Below, one piece after another: positions 50,566 through 58,288 of a DNA stretch of 64,000 nucleotides; position 1 is the first letter of the stretch, and every line of letters starts with the position of its first letter. The notes under the pieces were generated by a model. The model ran no database searches. It saw only the letters and a list, made by a program, of their open reading frames with translations, and was not told where the DNA came from. A program made the position numbers and the translations under genes. The DNA comes from Streptomyces diastatochromogenes (GTDB taxonomy: Bacteria > Actinomycetota > Actinomycetes > Streptomycetales > Streptomycetaceae), in assembly GCF_002242805.1 (NCBI RefSeq), contig NZ_MCGQ01000031.1, positions 1 to 64,000 of the forward strand, read 5' to 3'.

Positions 50566-51480
50566 ATGGGCTGGACGGTCCTCTACATCGCGTTCGGCAT
50601 CGTCGCACTGTGGTTGCTCGGCGAGGTGCTGCTGCAGTACAAGGCACGGCTGCGCTGGCGGCTGCTCGCCTTCGTCGGCTTCCTCGGTGTCGTGGTCGGC
50701 GTGCTGATGCCGTCCGTCATCGTGATCGGGCTGGGCGCCATCGCGTTCGCGCTCGGCCAGACCTACGTCACGCTGTCCTTCCGCCGCGGCTTCGCCGCCG
50801 GCTGGGCGGTCAAGCGCCCCGAGGCCGAGGCCGAGGGCGGCGGCAGCAAGCGCCGCCGCGGCCGGGCGGACCGCCACGACCCGAACCTCGAGGTCTCGGA
50901 CCTGGAGCCCGCCGAGGGCGACGACCGGGGCGCCGACTACGGCCGTGAGCAGCTCGCCTACGGCGACGACGACTACGACCGCGACGACGTCTTCAGCCCG
51001 GCCCGGTCGGCCGAGCCCACCGCCGCCGAGACCACCGCCGTCTACGAGCCCCAGCCCCTCCCCGAGGACACCGGCTCCTACGGCGTCTACGGCGACACCG
51101 CCTACGCGGGCGCCGCCCAGCCCCAGGCCGCCGAGCAGAACTACGCCTACGACTACTCGGGCTACGCCCAGCAGCAGAGCTACGGCTACGACACCGGCGC
51201 CCAGCAGCAGGGCTACGCCAACTACTCCGACCCGTACATCGGCACCCAGTCCTACGGCACCGGCTACGACCAGCAGCAGTACGGCCAGCAGGGCTACGGC
51301 CAGGACCCGTACGCCACCGGCGGCTACGGCCAGACCCCGGCCGGCGGGGTCTGGGTCCCGCAGCAGCGCAACGACGAGACCTACGGCGGCGAACTCCCGC
51401 AGGAGCAGCCGTACCCGTACCAGGGCAACGGGCAGCAGCCGCAGCCGGGCACGGGGTACGACGAGCAGTACCGTTTCTGA
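50566..51480 (+). CDS. membrane protein with long Tyr/Gln/Gly-rich tail
   Basis: 304 residues. Two or three membrane helices in the first 75 residues (MGWTVLYIAFGIVALWLLGE and LLAFVGFLGVVVGVLMPSVI), a basic stretch (KRRRGRADR, near 95), an acidic stretch, then about 170 residues of low complexity dominated by Tyr, Gln, Gly and Ala (repeats such as QQSYGYDTGAQQQGYANY). The tail is very likely disordered and resembles proteins that form condensates. Strong ribosome site GGGAGAGGGG. 56 bases after metF. No characterised homologue recognised. Confidence 0.85.
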   Translation: MGWTVLYIAFGIVALWLLGEVLLQYKARLRWRLLAFVGFLGVVVGVLMPSVIVIGLGAIAFALGQTYVTLSFRRGFAAGWAVKRPEAEAEGGGSKRRRGRADRHDPNLEVSDLEPAEGDDRGADYGREQLAYGDDDYDRDDVFSPARSAEPTAAETTAVYEPQPLPEDTGSYGVYGDTAYAGAAQPQAAEQNYAYDYSGYAQQQSYGYDTGAQQQGYANYSDPYIGTQSYGTGYDQQQYGQQGYGQDPYATGGYGQTPAGGVWVPQQRNDETYGGELPQEQPYPYQGNGQQPQPGTGYDEQYRF

Positions 51481-51493
51481 GGCCTGCCGCGGC

Positions 51494-53005
51494 TCACTGG
51501 GAGCCGCGGAACTCCGGCCCCTCCACGATCAGCCCGGCCACCAGCGCGCCCGACATACCGGCGTGGGGGAGACCGCCGCCGGGGTGTGACCAGCCGCCCA
51601 CGCGGTACAGCCCGGGCAGGCGCGTGGTGTTCGCCGGGTGCAGGAAACGGCCCCGGCCGGCGGCGAGTGCGGGAGCGGGCACGGCCCCGAAGCGGGCGCC
51701 CGTCTCCTCCTCCGTGTGCACGGGACTGCGCACCTCGTGCCACAGCAGGCGCTCCCGCAGCCCGGGCACCGCGCGCCGGCCGGCTTCGAGCAGGAAGTCC
51801 GTGTAGCGCCGGACCGTGCCCTCGTCCTCCCAGGCGGCCTCGCACGACACCACGGCGGACACCACCACGGACTCGTGCGCGCCGTCCGGTCTGAGCGCGG
51901 GGTCGTCCGGGCGCAGCACGGTCACCGTGGGGCACACCGGCTGGTCGCCGCCGGGAGAGGCCAGGAAGTCCAGCTCGATCTCGGCGTCCGGTGCGTGGAC
52001 GACCGTACGGTGGGCGGCTTCGGGCTCGCGCCCGCCACGCAACGCCAGCAGCAGGGTGAACCGGGCGGGCGGGGGCGAGATCGGGTCGGCCCGCACGTCA
52101 CCGTCCTCGTCCAACGGATGCTCCGTCAGGTCCCGCAGCCGCGCCGTGTCCACGTCCGCCACGACATGGTCCGCCTCGGCCACCGTCCCGTCCGCCAGCT
52201 CCAACCCCTTGGCCCGGCCGTCCTTCTCCAGGATCCCGATCACCTCGGCGCCGAAGAAGAACTCGACCTTCCGCTGCAGGCACCGCTCGTACACCGCGCG
52301 CGCCAACTCCCTGATGCCCCCGCGCACATACCAGGTGCCGAAGGCGTGCTCCATGTACGGCAGCACGGCCGCGCTCGCCGGAGCGGTCCGGGGATCGAGG
52401 CCGTACGCGAGCACGTGGCTCTGCAGGAGGGCCGCCAGGCGCTCGTCGCGCAGCTCCCAGGCGCCGATCTCGGCCGGGGTGCTCGCCCGGCGTGTGCGCA
52501 GCAGCCGCTTGTGCGGGACGGCCGGATACGGCTCCCGCTCCGCCAGCACCTGCCAGTTGGGCCACAGGGGCTCCTCCAGCAGCGGCCGGCGGGTGCGGTC
52601 CCAGGCCTCGCGGGCCCGCACCAGGAAGTCGCCCCAGCGCTGCCCGGCCCCCGCGCCCAGCGCCTCGTCCAGGGCCGCGACGACACCCGCGCGCGAGGCG
52701 TTCGGCAGGGCCACCCGCGTGCCGTCCGCGAAGACGTGCCGCGCGGCCGGGTCGACCTGGACCAGCTCGACGACGTCCTCCAGCGGCTGCTTGCCGGTCT
52801 TGACGAACAGATCGCGGTACACGGCCGGCAGCGTCAGCAGCCCCGGGCCCGTGTCGAAGGCGAACCCGTCCCGCTCGAAGCGGCGCACCGCACCGCCGTA
52901 CGTCTCCGTACGCTCGTACACCGCCACCCGGTGGCCCGCGACGGCCAGCCGGGCAGCGGCCGCCATCGCGCCCATCCCGGCGCCGATCACCGCAATCCGT
53001 GCCAT
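51494..53005 (-). CDS. phytoene desaturase-like FAD-dependent oxidoreductase
   Basis: 503 residues. FAD loop IAVIGAGMGAMAAAARLAVAG, the ERTETYGGAVRRF second part and the C-terminal GLYRVGGWSHPGGGLPHAGMSGALVAG motif are typical of the CrtI/CrtN family. There are no other carotenoid genes (crtE, crtB, crtY) next to it, so the substrate may not be a carotenoid. Start set at the ATG MARIAVIG; in-frame TTG/GTG codons up to 30 bases upstream are possible. Confidence 0.88.
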   Translation of the reverse strand: MARIAVIGAGMGAMAAAARLAVAGHRVAVYERTETYGGAVRRFERDGFAFDTGPGLLTLPAVYRDLFVKTGKQPLEDVVELVQVDPAARHVFADGTRVALPNASRAGVVAALDEALGAGAGQRWGDFLVRAREAWDRTRRPLLEEPLWPNWQVLAEREPYPAVPHKRLLRTRRASTPAEIGAWELRDERLAALLQSHVLAYGLDPRTAPASAAVLPYMEHAFGTWYVRGGIRELARAVYERCLQRKVEFFFGAEVIGILEKDGRAKGLELADGTVAEADHVVADVDTARLRDLTEHPLDEDGDVRADPISPPPARFTLLLALRGGREPEAAHRTVVHAPDAEIELDFLASPGGDQPVCPTVTVLRPDDPALRPDGAHESVVVSAVVSCEAAWEDEGTVRRYTDFLLEAGRRAVPGLRERLLWHEVRSPVHTEEETGARFGAVPAPALAAGRGRFLHPANTTRLPGLYRVGGWSHPGGGLPHAGMSGALVAGLIVEGPEFRGSQ

Positions 53006-53050
53006 GCCTGCGACTTTATCGACCGCCACTGACAACGCGGCCCGCGGGCG

Positions 53051-53552
53051 TCAGCCGGGCGGCCCGGACACCCGTGAGGCCGGCCGCCGCTCCTCCCGCC
53101 GCCGGGCCCGGCGCCTGAGGAAGCGCCGGATCCGCGAGACCAGGAACACCAGCACCACGAGCCCGGAGACGAGCAGCACCGCCGCGATGATCGCCGCCGC
53201 CTCCGGATGGAAGATCGCGAACGAGACGAGGCCGGCCACCCCGAGATCCTCGGCGAGGCTCAGCACGAAGTTGCTGAACGGCTCCGGCGAGGTGTTGACC
53301 GCCATCCGCGTCCCGGCCTTCACGGTGTGACTGGCCAGCGCGGTCGAACCGCCGACCAGCCCGGCCGCCACGTCCGACAGCGAACCGCTGTGCCCGGCGA
53401 GCAGCGCCCCGACCCAGGCGCCCGCGAGCGGCCGGACGACCGTGTGCACGGAGCAGCACCACCGCGTAGGCGTTGATGCCGCTGGCCCAGCCGCTGGTGC
53501 TGTGTCTTCTGGGGGACACCCCCAGACCCCCGGCCAAAGGGAGTACGGACAC
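53051..53552 (-). pseudogene. broken DUF4126 membrane protein gene
   Basis: Two pieces in different frames. The N-terminal piece (VSVLPL at 53552, later TSGWASGINAYAVVLL) and the C-terminal piece (VHTVVRPLAGAWVGALLAG to the stop) are both parts of the DUF4126 family that normally form one protein of about 200 residues. At about 53448-53452 the N-terminal frame runs straight into the C-terminal piece out of frame, with the middle 50 or so residues missing. In addition a palindromic insert CTGGGGG-ACA-CCCCCAG (53509-53525) splits the N-terminal part. The C-terminal piece alone could still be translated from a GTG at 53448, but no ribosome site is seen. Confidence 0.72.
53509..53525. repeat. palindromic insert within the DUF4126 remnant
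   Basis: CTGGGGG-ACA-CCCCCAG, perfect 7-bp stem flanked by CCGGGGGT-type bases on one side and TCTTCT on the other. Similar short G/C palindromes are common between Streptomyces genes. Here it interrupts what should be the LPLVFTSGWASG segment. Confidence 0.6.
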
Positions 53553-53864
53553 GGACGCGATCGTAGCCAGACGGCGGGCCGGCGTCGTGGGCCCGCGCAC
53601 ACACGCCTGAGTATCCGTACCTAGGCGCCGAGATGAGTACGCGCGCGGATGGGCCGCGGCCTGCGCGAACGGGAGAGTGGAGACACGGCAAGGGGGCGCG
53701 GACCGGCACCGCCGACACGGGGCGGCGGAACGGCGTCCGCGCCCTGGCCGCTCCTTCCGCCGATCCGTCGGCGGAAGCGAGGCACGGGGGACCCGGGGCA
53801 GACCACCACGGGGGACCATCGGGGGAAACCGTACGGGGGAGTACGGGAAGTACGGGGGAGTGGG
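53553..53864 (+). other. region with no convincing gene; candidate noncoding transcript
   Basis: About 310 bases with no credible protein-coding gene: all plus-strand open frames run on through the terminator at 53865 into the antisense of the TetR gene. It starts with a TGAGTATCCGTACCTA box (53608-53623) and GATGAGTACG (53633-53642). It ends with G-rich tandem units (ACGGGGGAGT, ACGGGAAGT, ACGGGGGAGT, about 53833-53861) directly before a strong plus-strand terminator. That layout suggests a small RNA or a leader whose gene is lost. Confidence 0.45.
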
Positions 53865-53900
53865 AAGGCGCCGGTCCGGCAAGCGGACCGGCGCCTTTCT
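53865..53900 (+). terminator. strong terminator facing the TetR gene
   Basis: AAGGCGCCGGTCCG (53865-53878) pairs perfectly with CGGACCGGCGCCTT (53884-53897), five-base loop, then TCT. On the minus strand it would also end the TetR/YhgE/ABC operon. Confidence 0.85.
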
Positions 53901-53915
53901 CGTGCTCCGGTGTGT

Positions 53916-54545
53916 TCAGCCCTTCCCGCTCACGCGCCCCTGGAGCAGTCGGGACAGGGCCGCATGGACGTCGTCCAGGGAGCGTTCCGGCTGGAAGGAC
54001 TTCCAGTCGAGGGCGGCCACCAGGACCATGCCGACCAGCGCGGCCGCCGTCAGCTGGACGTCGATCTCCTCGCTGAACTCACCGGCCGCCACACCCTCGC
54101 GCAGCACCCCCTCGACGACGGCGACGGCCTCCTGCCGCACCACCATCAGCGTGGACTGCCAGGCACGGTTGGTGCGCCACAGCTCGGCCACGTACAGCTG
54201 GGTGAAGGCCGGGTAGCGGTCGATGAAGACAAGGCCCGCGCGGACCATCGCGTCCAGCGCGTCCACCTTGCTGCCGCCCTCGGCCGCGGTCCGCTCGGCC
54301 GCCTCCCGCAGGGAGGCGGTGAGGAGGCCCACGCCGTGCCGCAGCAACTCCTCGAAGAGGACCGACTTGCTCGCGAAGTTGTAGTAGACCGTGCCCTTCG
54401 CGACTCCGGCCCGCTCGGCGATCTCGTCCACCGTGGTGGCGGAAAAGCCCTGCTCGGCGATGAGTGTGACGGCCGCCTCGTAGAGCTTCTGCCGGGTTGC
54501 CTCGCGGCGCGTGCTGCCGCCTGACGTGGCGCTGCTGCTTTCCAT
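53916..54545 (-). CDS. TetR family transcriptional regulator
   Basis: 209 residues. N-terminal helix-turn-helix with ATRQKLYEAAVTLIAEQGFSATTVDEIAERAGVAKGTVYYNFASKSVL-type blocks (residues 15-62), then a C-terminal ligand domain of the TetR_C (AcrR-like) group. Third gene of the ABC-ATPase/YhgE/TetR operon on the minus strand. The 28-base palindrome in front of the ATPase gene is the likely operator, so it should repress its own operon. Start at the ATG MESSSATSGG; the longer frame is the YhgE gap. Confidence 0.9.
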   Translation of the reverse strand: MESSSATSGGSTRREATRQKLYEAAVTLIAEQGFSATTVDEIAERAGVAKGTVYYNFASKSVLFEELLRHGVGLLTASLREAAERTAAEGGSKVDALDAMVRAGLVFIDRYPAFTQLYVAELWRTNRAWQSTLMVVRQEAVAVVEGVLREGVAAGEFSEEIDVQLTAAALVGMVLVAALDWKSFQPERSLDDVHAALSRLLQGRVSGKG

Positions 54546-54592
54546 GGCCCCGATTGTCACAGGTACGCGCGCGTGCAGGGACGCGTTGGGGA

Positions 54593-56677
54593 TCACAGGC
54601 TCAGCTCCGGGTGCAGCCGGTCCAGCGTCCACACCTGGCGGCGCCGGGCCGCGAGCGCCGTCAGCGCCAGGGCACCCGCGGTGAACGCGGTCAGCACCCC
54701 GCACGCCTGCCACACCGGGCCGAGCCCGCCGCCCGTGATCAGCCGGCGCAGGGCCTCCACGATGTAGCTCATCGGCAGGAACGGGTGGAGGGCGTTGAAG
54801 AAGCCCGGGCTGGTCTGCACCGGGTAGGTGCCGCCCGCCGAGGTCAGCTGGAGCATCAGCAGCGCCAGGACGAGGATCCGGCCGGCCGCGCCGAAGCGGG
54901 CGTTGAGCCACTGCACGATCGCGGCGAAGCACGCCGCCACCAGGAACAGGAAGCCGACCGTTCCGGCCGCCCGCGCCATCTGCAGGCCGATCGCCCAGTG
55001 CAGCACGGACATCAGGGCCACCGTCTGCAGCACGCCCACCGCGGCCACCGGCAGCCAGCCGGCCAGCGCGATCCGCCAGGCCGGCGAACCGGCCGCCAGG
55101 GCACGCCGGTTGAGCGGCGGGATCAGCATGTACGCCACCATCGCGCCCACCCACAGGGACAGCGGGATGAAGTAGGGGGCGAAGCCGGTGCCGTAGTTGG
55201 GCGCCTTGTGCAGGTCGTGGGTGGCGAGCTGGACCGGGTCGGCCATCACGCCGGTGCGCTGGTCGCGGTCCTGCCTGTCGTAGTCGGGGATCTTCTTCGC
55301 ACCGTCGTGCAGACCGCCGGCGAGCTTTCCGGAGCCGTCGACCAGCTTGTACATGCCGCCGCTCAGGGTCTCGGCACCCGACTCGGCCGTTCCGATGCCC
55401 TGGTCGAGCTTGACCGCGCCGATCCCGGCGGTGCCCAGTCCGGCATGGAGCTGCTTGGCGCCCGCGGCGACCTCGGCCGCGCCGTCGTTCAGCCGGTTGA
55501 TCTTCCCGACGGCGTCGTTCACGTCCTCGTAGAGGTGCGGCGCGCGCTCGGCCAGGGCCTGGGCCTGCGTCTGGAGCGTGCCGAGGTTGGCCTGCATCGT
55601 CTTCAGGTCGCCGTCCTGGTCGGCGATCAGGGTGTTGAGGTCGTCGGCGACGGTGGCCACGTCGGCGGCGGCCTGCCTGGCCTTCTTCAGGTCCGGGCAG
55701 ATGGGGTCGGGGAGGGTCGCGGTCTCGCAGTGCGTCCGGTAGACCTCGTCCAGGACGGCGGAGGAGGCATGGGCGGTCCTGGCCGCACCCGGTGCGAGCT
55801 TCACCAGGACGTCGAGGTTGTGGCGGACCGCCTTGGCCGAGTCGGCGACCAGTTGAGCGGTGTCCCCGATGGTCTTCCCGTTGTCCTTCAGGAAGGGGCC
55901 GGCCTTCCGGTAGACGCCGTTGACGTTGTCGGCGAGGGCCTGGGTGCCGTCCGCGACCCGCTGTGAGCCGTCCTCCAGGTCGCTCGCGCCCGTGGTGAGC
56001 TTCGTCAGGCCCTTGGAGAGCCTGCCGCTGCCGCTCTTGGCGTCCTTCAGGCCGTCCGCGAGGTCCTTGGAACCCTTCTCCGCCTTTCCGATGCCGCCCT
56101 TGAGCCGGTCGGCACCGTCGGCCGCCGTCACGGTCTTGTCGTGGATGCCGGAGAACGAGATGAAGATCTTGTCCAGGAAGGTCCGGGACGCCTTGGTGGA
56201 CGCGGCCGTGCGGACCTCGCTGAAGACCGTCCGGGAGATCTGGCCGACGATGTAGTTGTTCGCGTCGTTCGTGCGCACCCGGAGCGCGCCCGTCTCCGGG
56301 GAGTCGCCCGAACTGGAGGCGATCCGCTCGCTGAAGTCGGCCGGCATCGTCAGCGACAGGTAGTACGTGCCGTCCTCGACGCCCTCGCGGGCCTCGGCGT
56401 CGCTCACCTCGTGCCACGCGAAGGTCCGGCTGTCGCGCAGCCCGGCCACGATGTCGTCGCCGGCCGTGAGCTTCTTCCCGCCCGCGGTGGCGCCCTTGTC
56501 GTCGTTGACCAGGGCCACCGGGATGCGGTCCAGGCGGCCGTACGGATCCCAGAACGACCACAGGTACAGGGCGCCGTAGAGCAGGGGCAGCACGAGCAGC
56601 GCGACCAGGGCCGCGCGCGGCAGCTTCCCGCGCCCGAAGCGCCTCAGCTCAAGCGCGGCCAGCCTCGGCGAGCGCAT
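54593..56677 (-). CDS. YhgE/Pip-type ABC-2 membrane protein
   Basis: 694 residues. One N-terminal helix (about 20-40), then a very long extracellular section (about 45-480) with coiled-coil repeats (SGRLSKGLTKLTTGASDLEDG type), then five or six helices with the ABC2 layout. This is the YhgE/Pip family seen in phage-infection proteins and ESX-like or lipid exporters. Its start overlaps the ATPase gene by 29 bases, so the two should form one transporter. A pair of Cys (HCETATLPDPICPD) in the outer part may form a disulfide. Confidence 0.9.
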   Translation of the reverse strand: MRSPRLAALELRRFGRGKLPRAALVALLVLPLLYGALYLWSFWDPYGRLDRIPVALVNDDKGATAGGKKLTAGDDIVAGLRDSRTFAWHEVSDAEAREGVEDGTYYLSLTMPADFSERIASSSGDSPETGALRVRTNDANNYIVGQISRTVFSEVRTAASTKASRTFLDKIFISFSGIHDKTVTAADGADRLKGGIGKAEKGSKDLADGLKDAKSGSGRLSKGLTKLTTGASDLEDGSQRVADGTQALADNVNGVYRKAGPFLKDNGKTIGDTAQLVADSAKAVRHNLDVLVKLAPGAARTAHASSAVLDEVYRTHCETATLPDPICPDLKKARQAAADVATVADDLNTLIADQDGDLKTMQANLGTLQTQAQALAERAPHLYEDVNDAVGKINRLNDGAAEVAAGAKQLHAGLGTAGIGAVKLDQGIGTAESGAETLSGGMYKLVDGSGKLAGGLHDGAKKIPDYDRQDRDQRTGVMADPVQLATHDLHKAPNYGTGFAPYFIPLSLWVGAMVAYMLIPPLNRRALAAGSPAWRIALAGWLPVAAVGVLQTVALMSVLHWAIGLQMARAAGTVGFLFLVAACFAAIVQWLNARFGAAGRILVLALLMLQLTSAGGTYPVQTSPGFFNALHPFLPMSYIVEALRRLITGGGLGPVWQACGVLTAFTAGALALTALAARRRQVWTLDRLHPELSL

Positions 56678-57434
56678 CGGCCTCCCCCTTCGTTTCGCTC
56701 TTCTCGCTCTTGTCTTCCGTGTCTTCGCCGCGACCGCTCGTGTCCTCGCCTCGGTGGGTGGGGACGGCGACGCAGTCCTCGGGGGCGGTGCGGCACACCG
56801 CCACGACCGTCGTCCCCGCGCGCGTGAGGGACCGCAGCAGGTCCCAGACCTCGGCGCGCTCGGCGTCGGAGAGCTTCGTCTCGACGTCGTCCACACCGAG
56901 CAGCCCCGGCCGGCCGAGGAGGGCCAGCGCGATGGACAGGCGCAGCTCCTGAAGCCGCTCGAGATCACGTACGGCCGTGCGGGGGCCCTTGGGGAGCGTC
57001 TCCAGGTCGAGTCCGGCGGCGGCCAGGGCCGCGTCGACGCGCAGTCGTGCCTCGCGGGCGCGGTCCGCCCGCGGACTCAGCAGCGCGCGCGGCGAGTCGC
57101 CGAACCTGCGCTGCAGCAGGGCCCGCTCGCGCAGGTGCTCCCCGACGGTCAGGGCCGGTTCCAGGTCGGTGACACCGGCCACGTTGGCCACGGCGCCGAT
57201 CCGGCGCACGGCCGCCATGTGCCGGGGGATCCCGGACCCGCCCACCGTGGCCGCGCCCTCGGTGGGCTTCATCCGTCCCGTGAGCGCGAGCAGCAGGCAC
57301 GTACGGCCGGAGCCGGACGGTCCCTCGATCGCGATCAGCGAGCCTGGCTTCGCGTCGAAGGTGATGCCGCGGAAGGCCCACCCCCGTGGCCCCTTGAGCC
57401 CTAGGCCCTCGGCTGTGACGTCCACGCCGTCCAC
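56649..57434 (-). CDS. degenerate ABC transporter ATP-binding protein
   Basis: 261 residues. Walker A is GPSGSGRT, with Arg in place of the essential Lys. The LSGGQ signature is missing (RDLERLQELRLSIAL in its place). Walker B region reads GLLGVDDVE. The last 40 residues are a charged tail (GEDTEDKSEKSETKGEAD). It is first in the operon with YhgE and TetR. GTG start with AGGGGGG before it. It may bind nucleotide but hydrolyse it poorly. Confidence 0.87.
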   Translation of the reverse strand: MDGVDVTAEGLGLKGPRGWAFRGITFDAKPGSLIAIEGPSGSGRTCLLLALTGRMKPTEGAATVGGSGIPRHMAAVRRIGAVANVAGVTDLEPALTVGEHLRERALLQRRFGDSPRALLSPRADRAREARLRVDAALAAAGLDLETLPKGPRTAVRDLERLQELRLSIALALLGRPGLLGVDDVETKLSDAERAEVWDLLRSLTRAGTTVVAVCRTAPEDCVAVPTHRGEDTSGRGEDTEDKSEKSETKGEADALAEAGRA

Positions 57435-57457
57435 ACGCCCCCCTGCCTGGTTGCATC

Positions 57458-57485
57458 TTTTTGAACTGACTGGTCAGTGCAAAAA
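57458..57485. promoter_or_regulatory. 28-base palindrome, probable TetR operator
   Basis: TTTTTG-A-ACTGAC-TG-GTCAGT-G-CAAAAA is symmetric over 28 bases with only one mismatched pair. It is 24 bases upstream of the ABC ATPase start, in the position of the promoter, as expected for the TetR protein encoded at the end of the operon. Confidence 0.75.
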
Positions 57486-57601
57486 TACGCCCGAACCTAC
57501 GATCGAAGCAAAAGCCCAGGTCAGAACGGATTGTCAGTGCCATACCTCACGATGGGCACATACGGCACCTGTGCCGTCACCCAGACGACAGGAGGTTCGT
57601 C

Positions 57602-58165
57602 ATGGCCAACTCGTCCGCAGCCGCCGCCCATCGGCGCCGCGCCACCGGCCCTGCCCCCTCACTGACCGGCCCGGCGAGCGATGTGCACCCCGTGCTCCGC
57701 CGGACCACGGCCCCGCCCGCCGCCCTCGACCTGCTGACCCTGGCCCGGGCCGGCCTCGAAGAGGCCACCGTCCTGGAAACCCCCAACGAGCGCTATGCGG
57801 CGGCCCACCTGGCCGCTCTGCGCACCGCCGCCGCCGTGCTCGCCGCCCGGGCCCGCCCCGAGACCTCCCCGCGCCGCCGGGCCCGCATCCGCAGCGCCTG
57901 GGAGGTGCTTCCCGAGATCGCCCCCGAACTGACCGAGTGGAGCGCGCTCTTCGCCTCCGGCGCCGCCCGCCGCGCCCGCGCCGAGGCGGGCATCCAGGGA
58001 GCGGCCGGACAGCGGGACGCCGACGACCTGATACGCGACGTGGCGATGTTCCTCCGCATCGTGGAGCGGATGCTGGTGCTCCAGCCCGTCCTGCCCCAGC
58101 CCCGCCAGGACACCGACGAGCGAAGCGGCCCGGGCCCTCGCGGCCGCCTCCCGGACGCGGGCTGA
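57602..58165 (+). CDS. SAV_6107-type HEPN domain protein
   Basis: 187 residues. The central helical domain (about 40-165) matches the HEPN_SAV_6107 family as I know it: ALDLLTLARAGLEEA, then NERYAAAHLAALRTAAAVLAARA, where Arg-x4-His is the typical HEPN RNase motif, and ELTEWSALFASGAARRARAEAG later. Other HEPN proteins are ribonucleases of toxin or defence systems; this group is a conserved Streptomyces chromosomal gene. No antitoxin-like neighbour is seen. The next gene is a methyltransferase. Confidence 0.78.
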   Translation: MANSSAAAAHRRRATGPAPSLTGPASDVHPVLRRTTAPPAALDLLTLARAGLEEATVLETPNERYAAAHLAALRTAAAVLAARARPETSPRRRARIRSAWEVLPEIAPELTEWSALFASGAARRARAEAGIQGAAGQRDADDLIRDVAMFLRIVERMLVLQPVLPQPRQDTDERSGPGPRGRLPDAG

Positions 58166-58288
58166 CCGCGACGGTCCGCCAGGCGGGACGGACACGGCAG
58201 TACACCTCCGCGGTGACCAGGTACGGCGCCGGAGGCAATAGGGTGGAGTTCACCGGAAGCCGCCCGCCCTGCCGAGGAGTCAACTGCC

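Noticed and set aside
50945..51589. Thr/Pro/Ser-rich plus-strand frame overlapping the Tyr/Gln-rich protein
   Set aside because: Shadow of the repetitive region in another frame; no start signal, and it ends inside the convergent gene.
53633..54524. Plus-strand open frames from 53633, 53649 and 53677
   Set aside because: They run through a strong terminator and then antisense to the TetR gene, have low-complexity translations and no recognisable domain.
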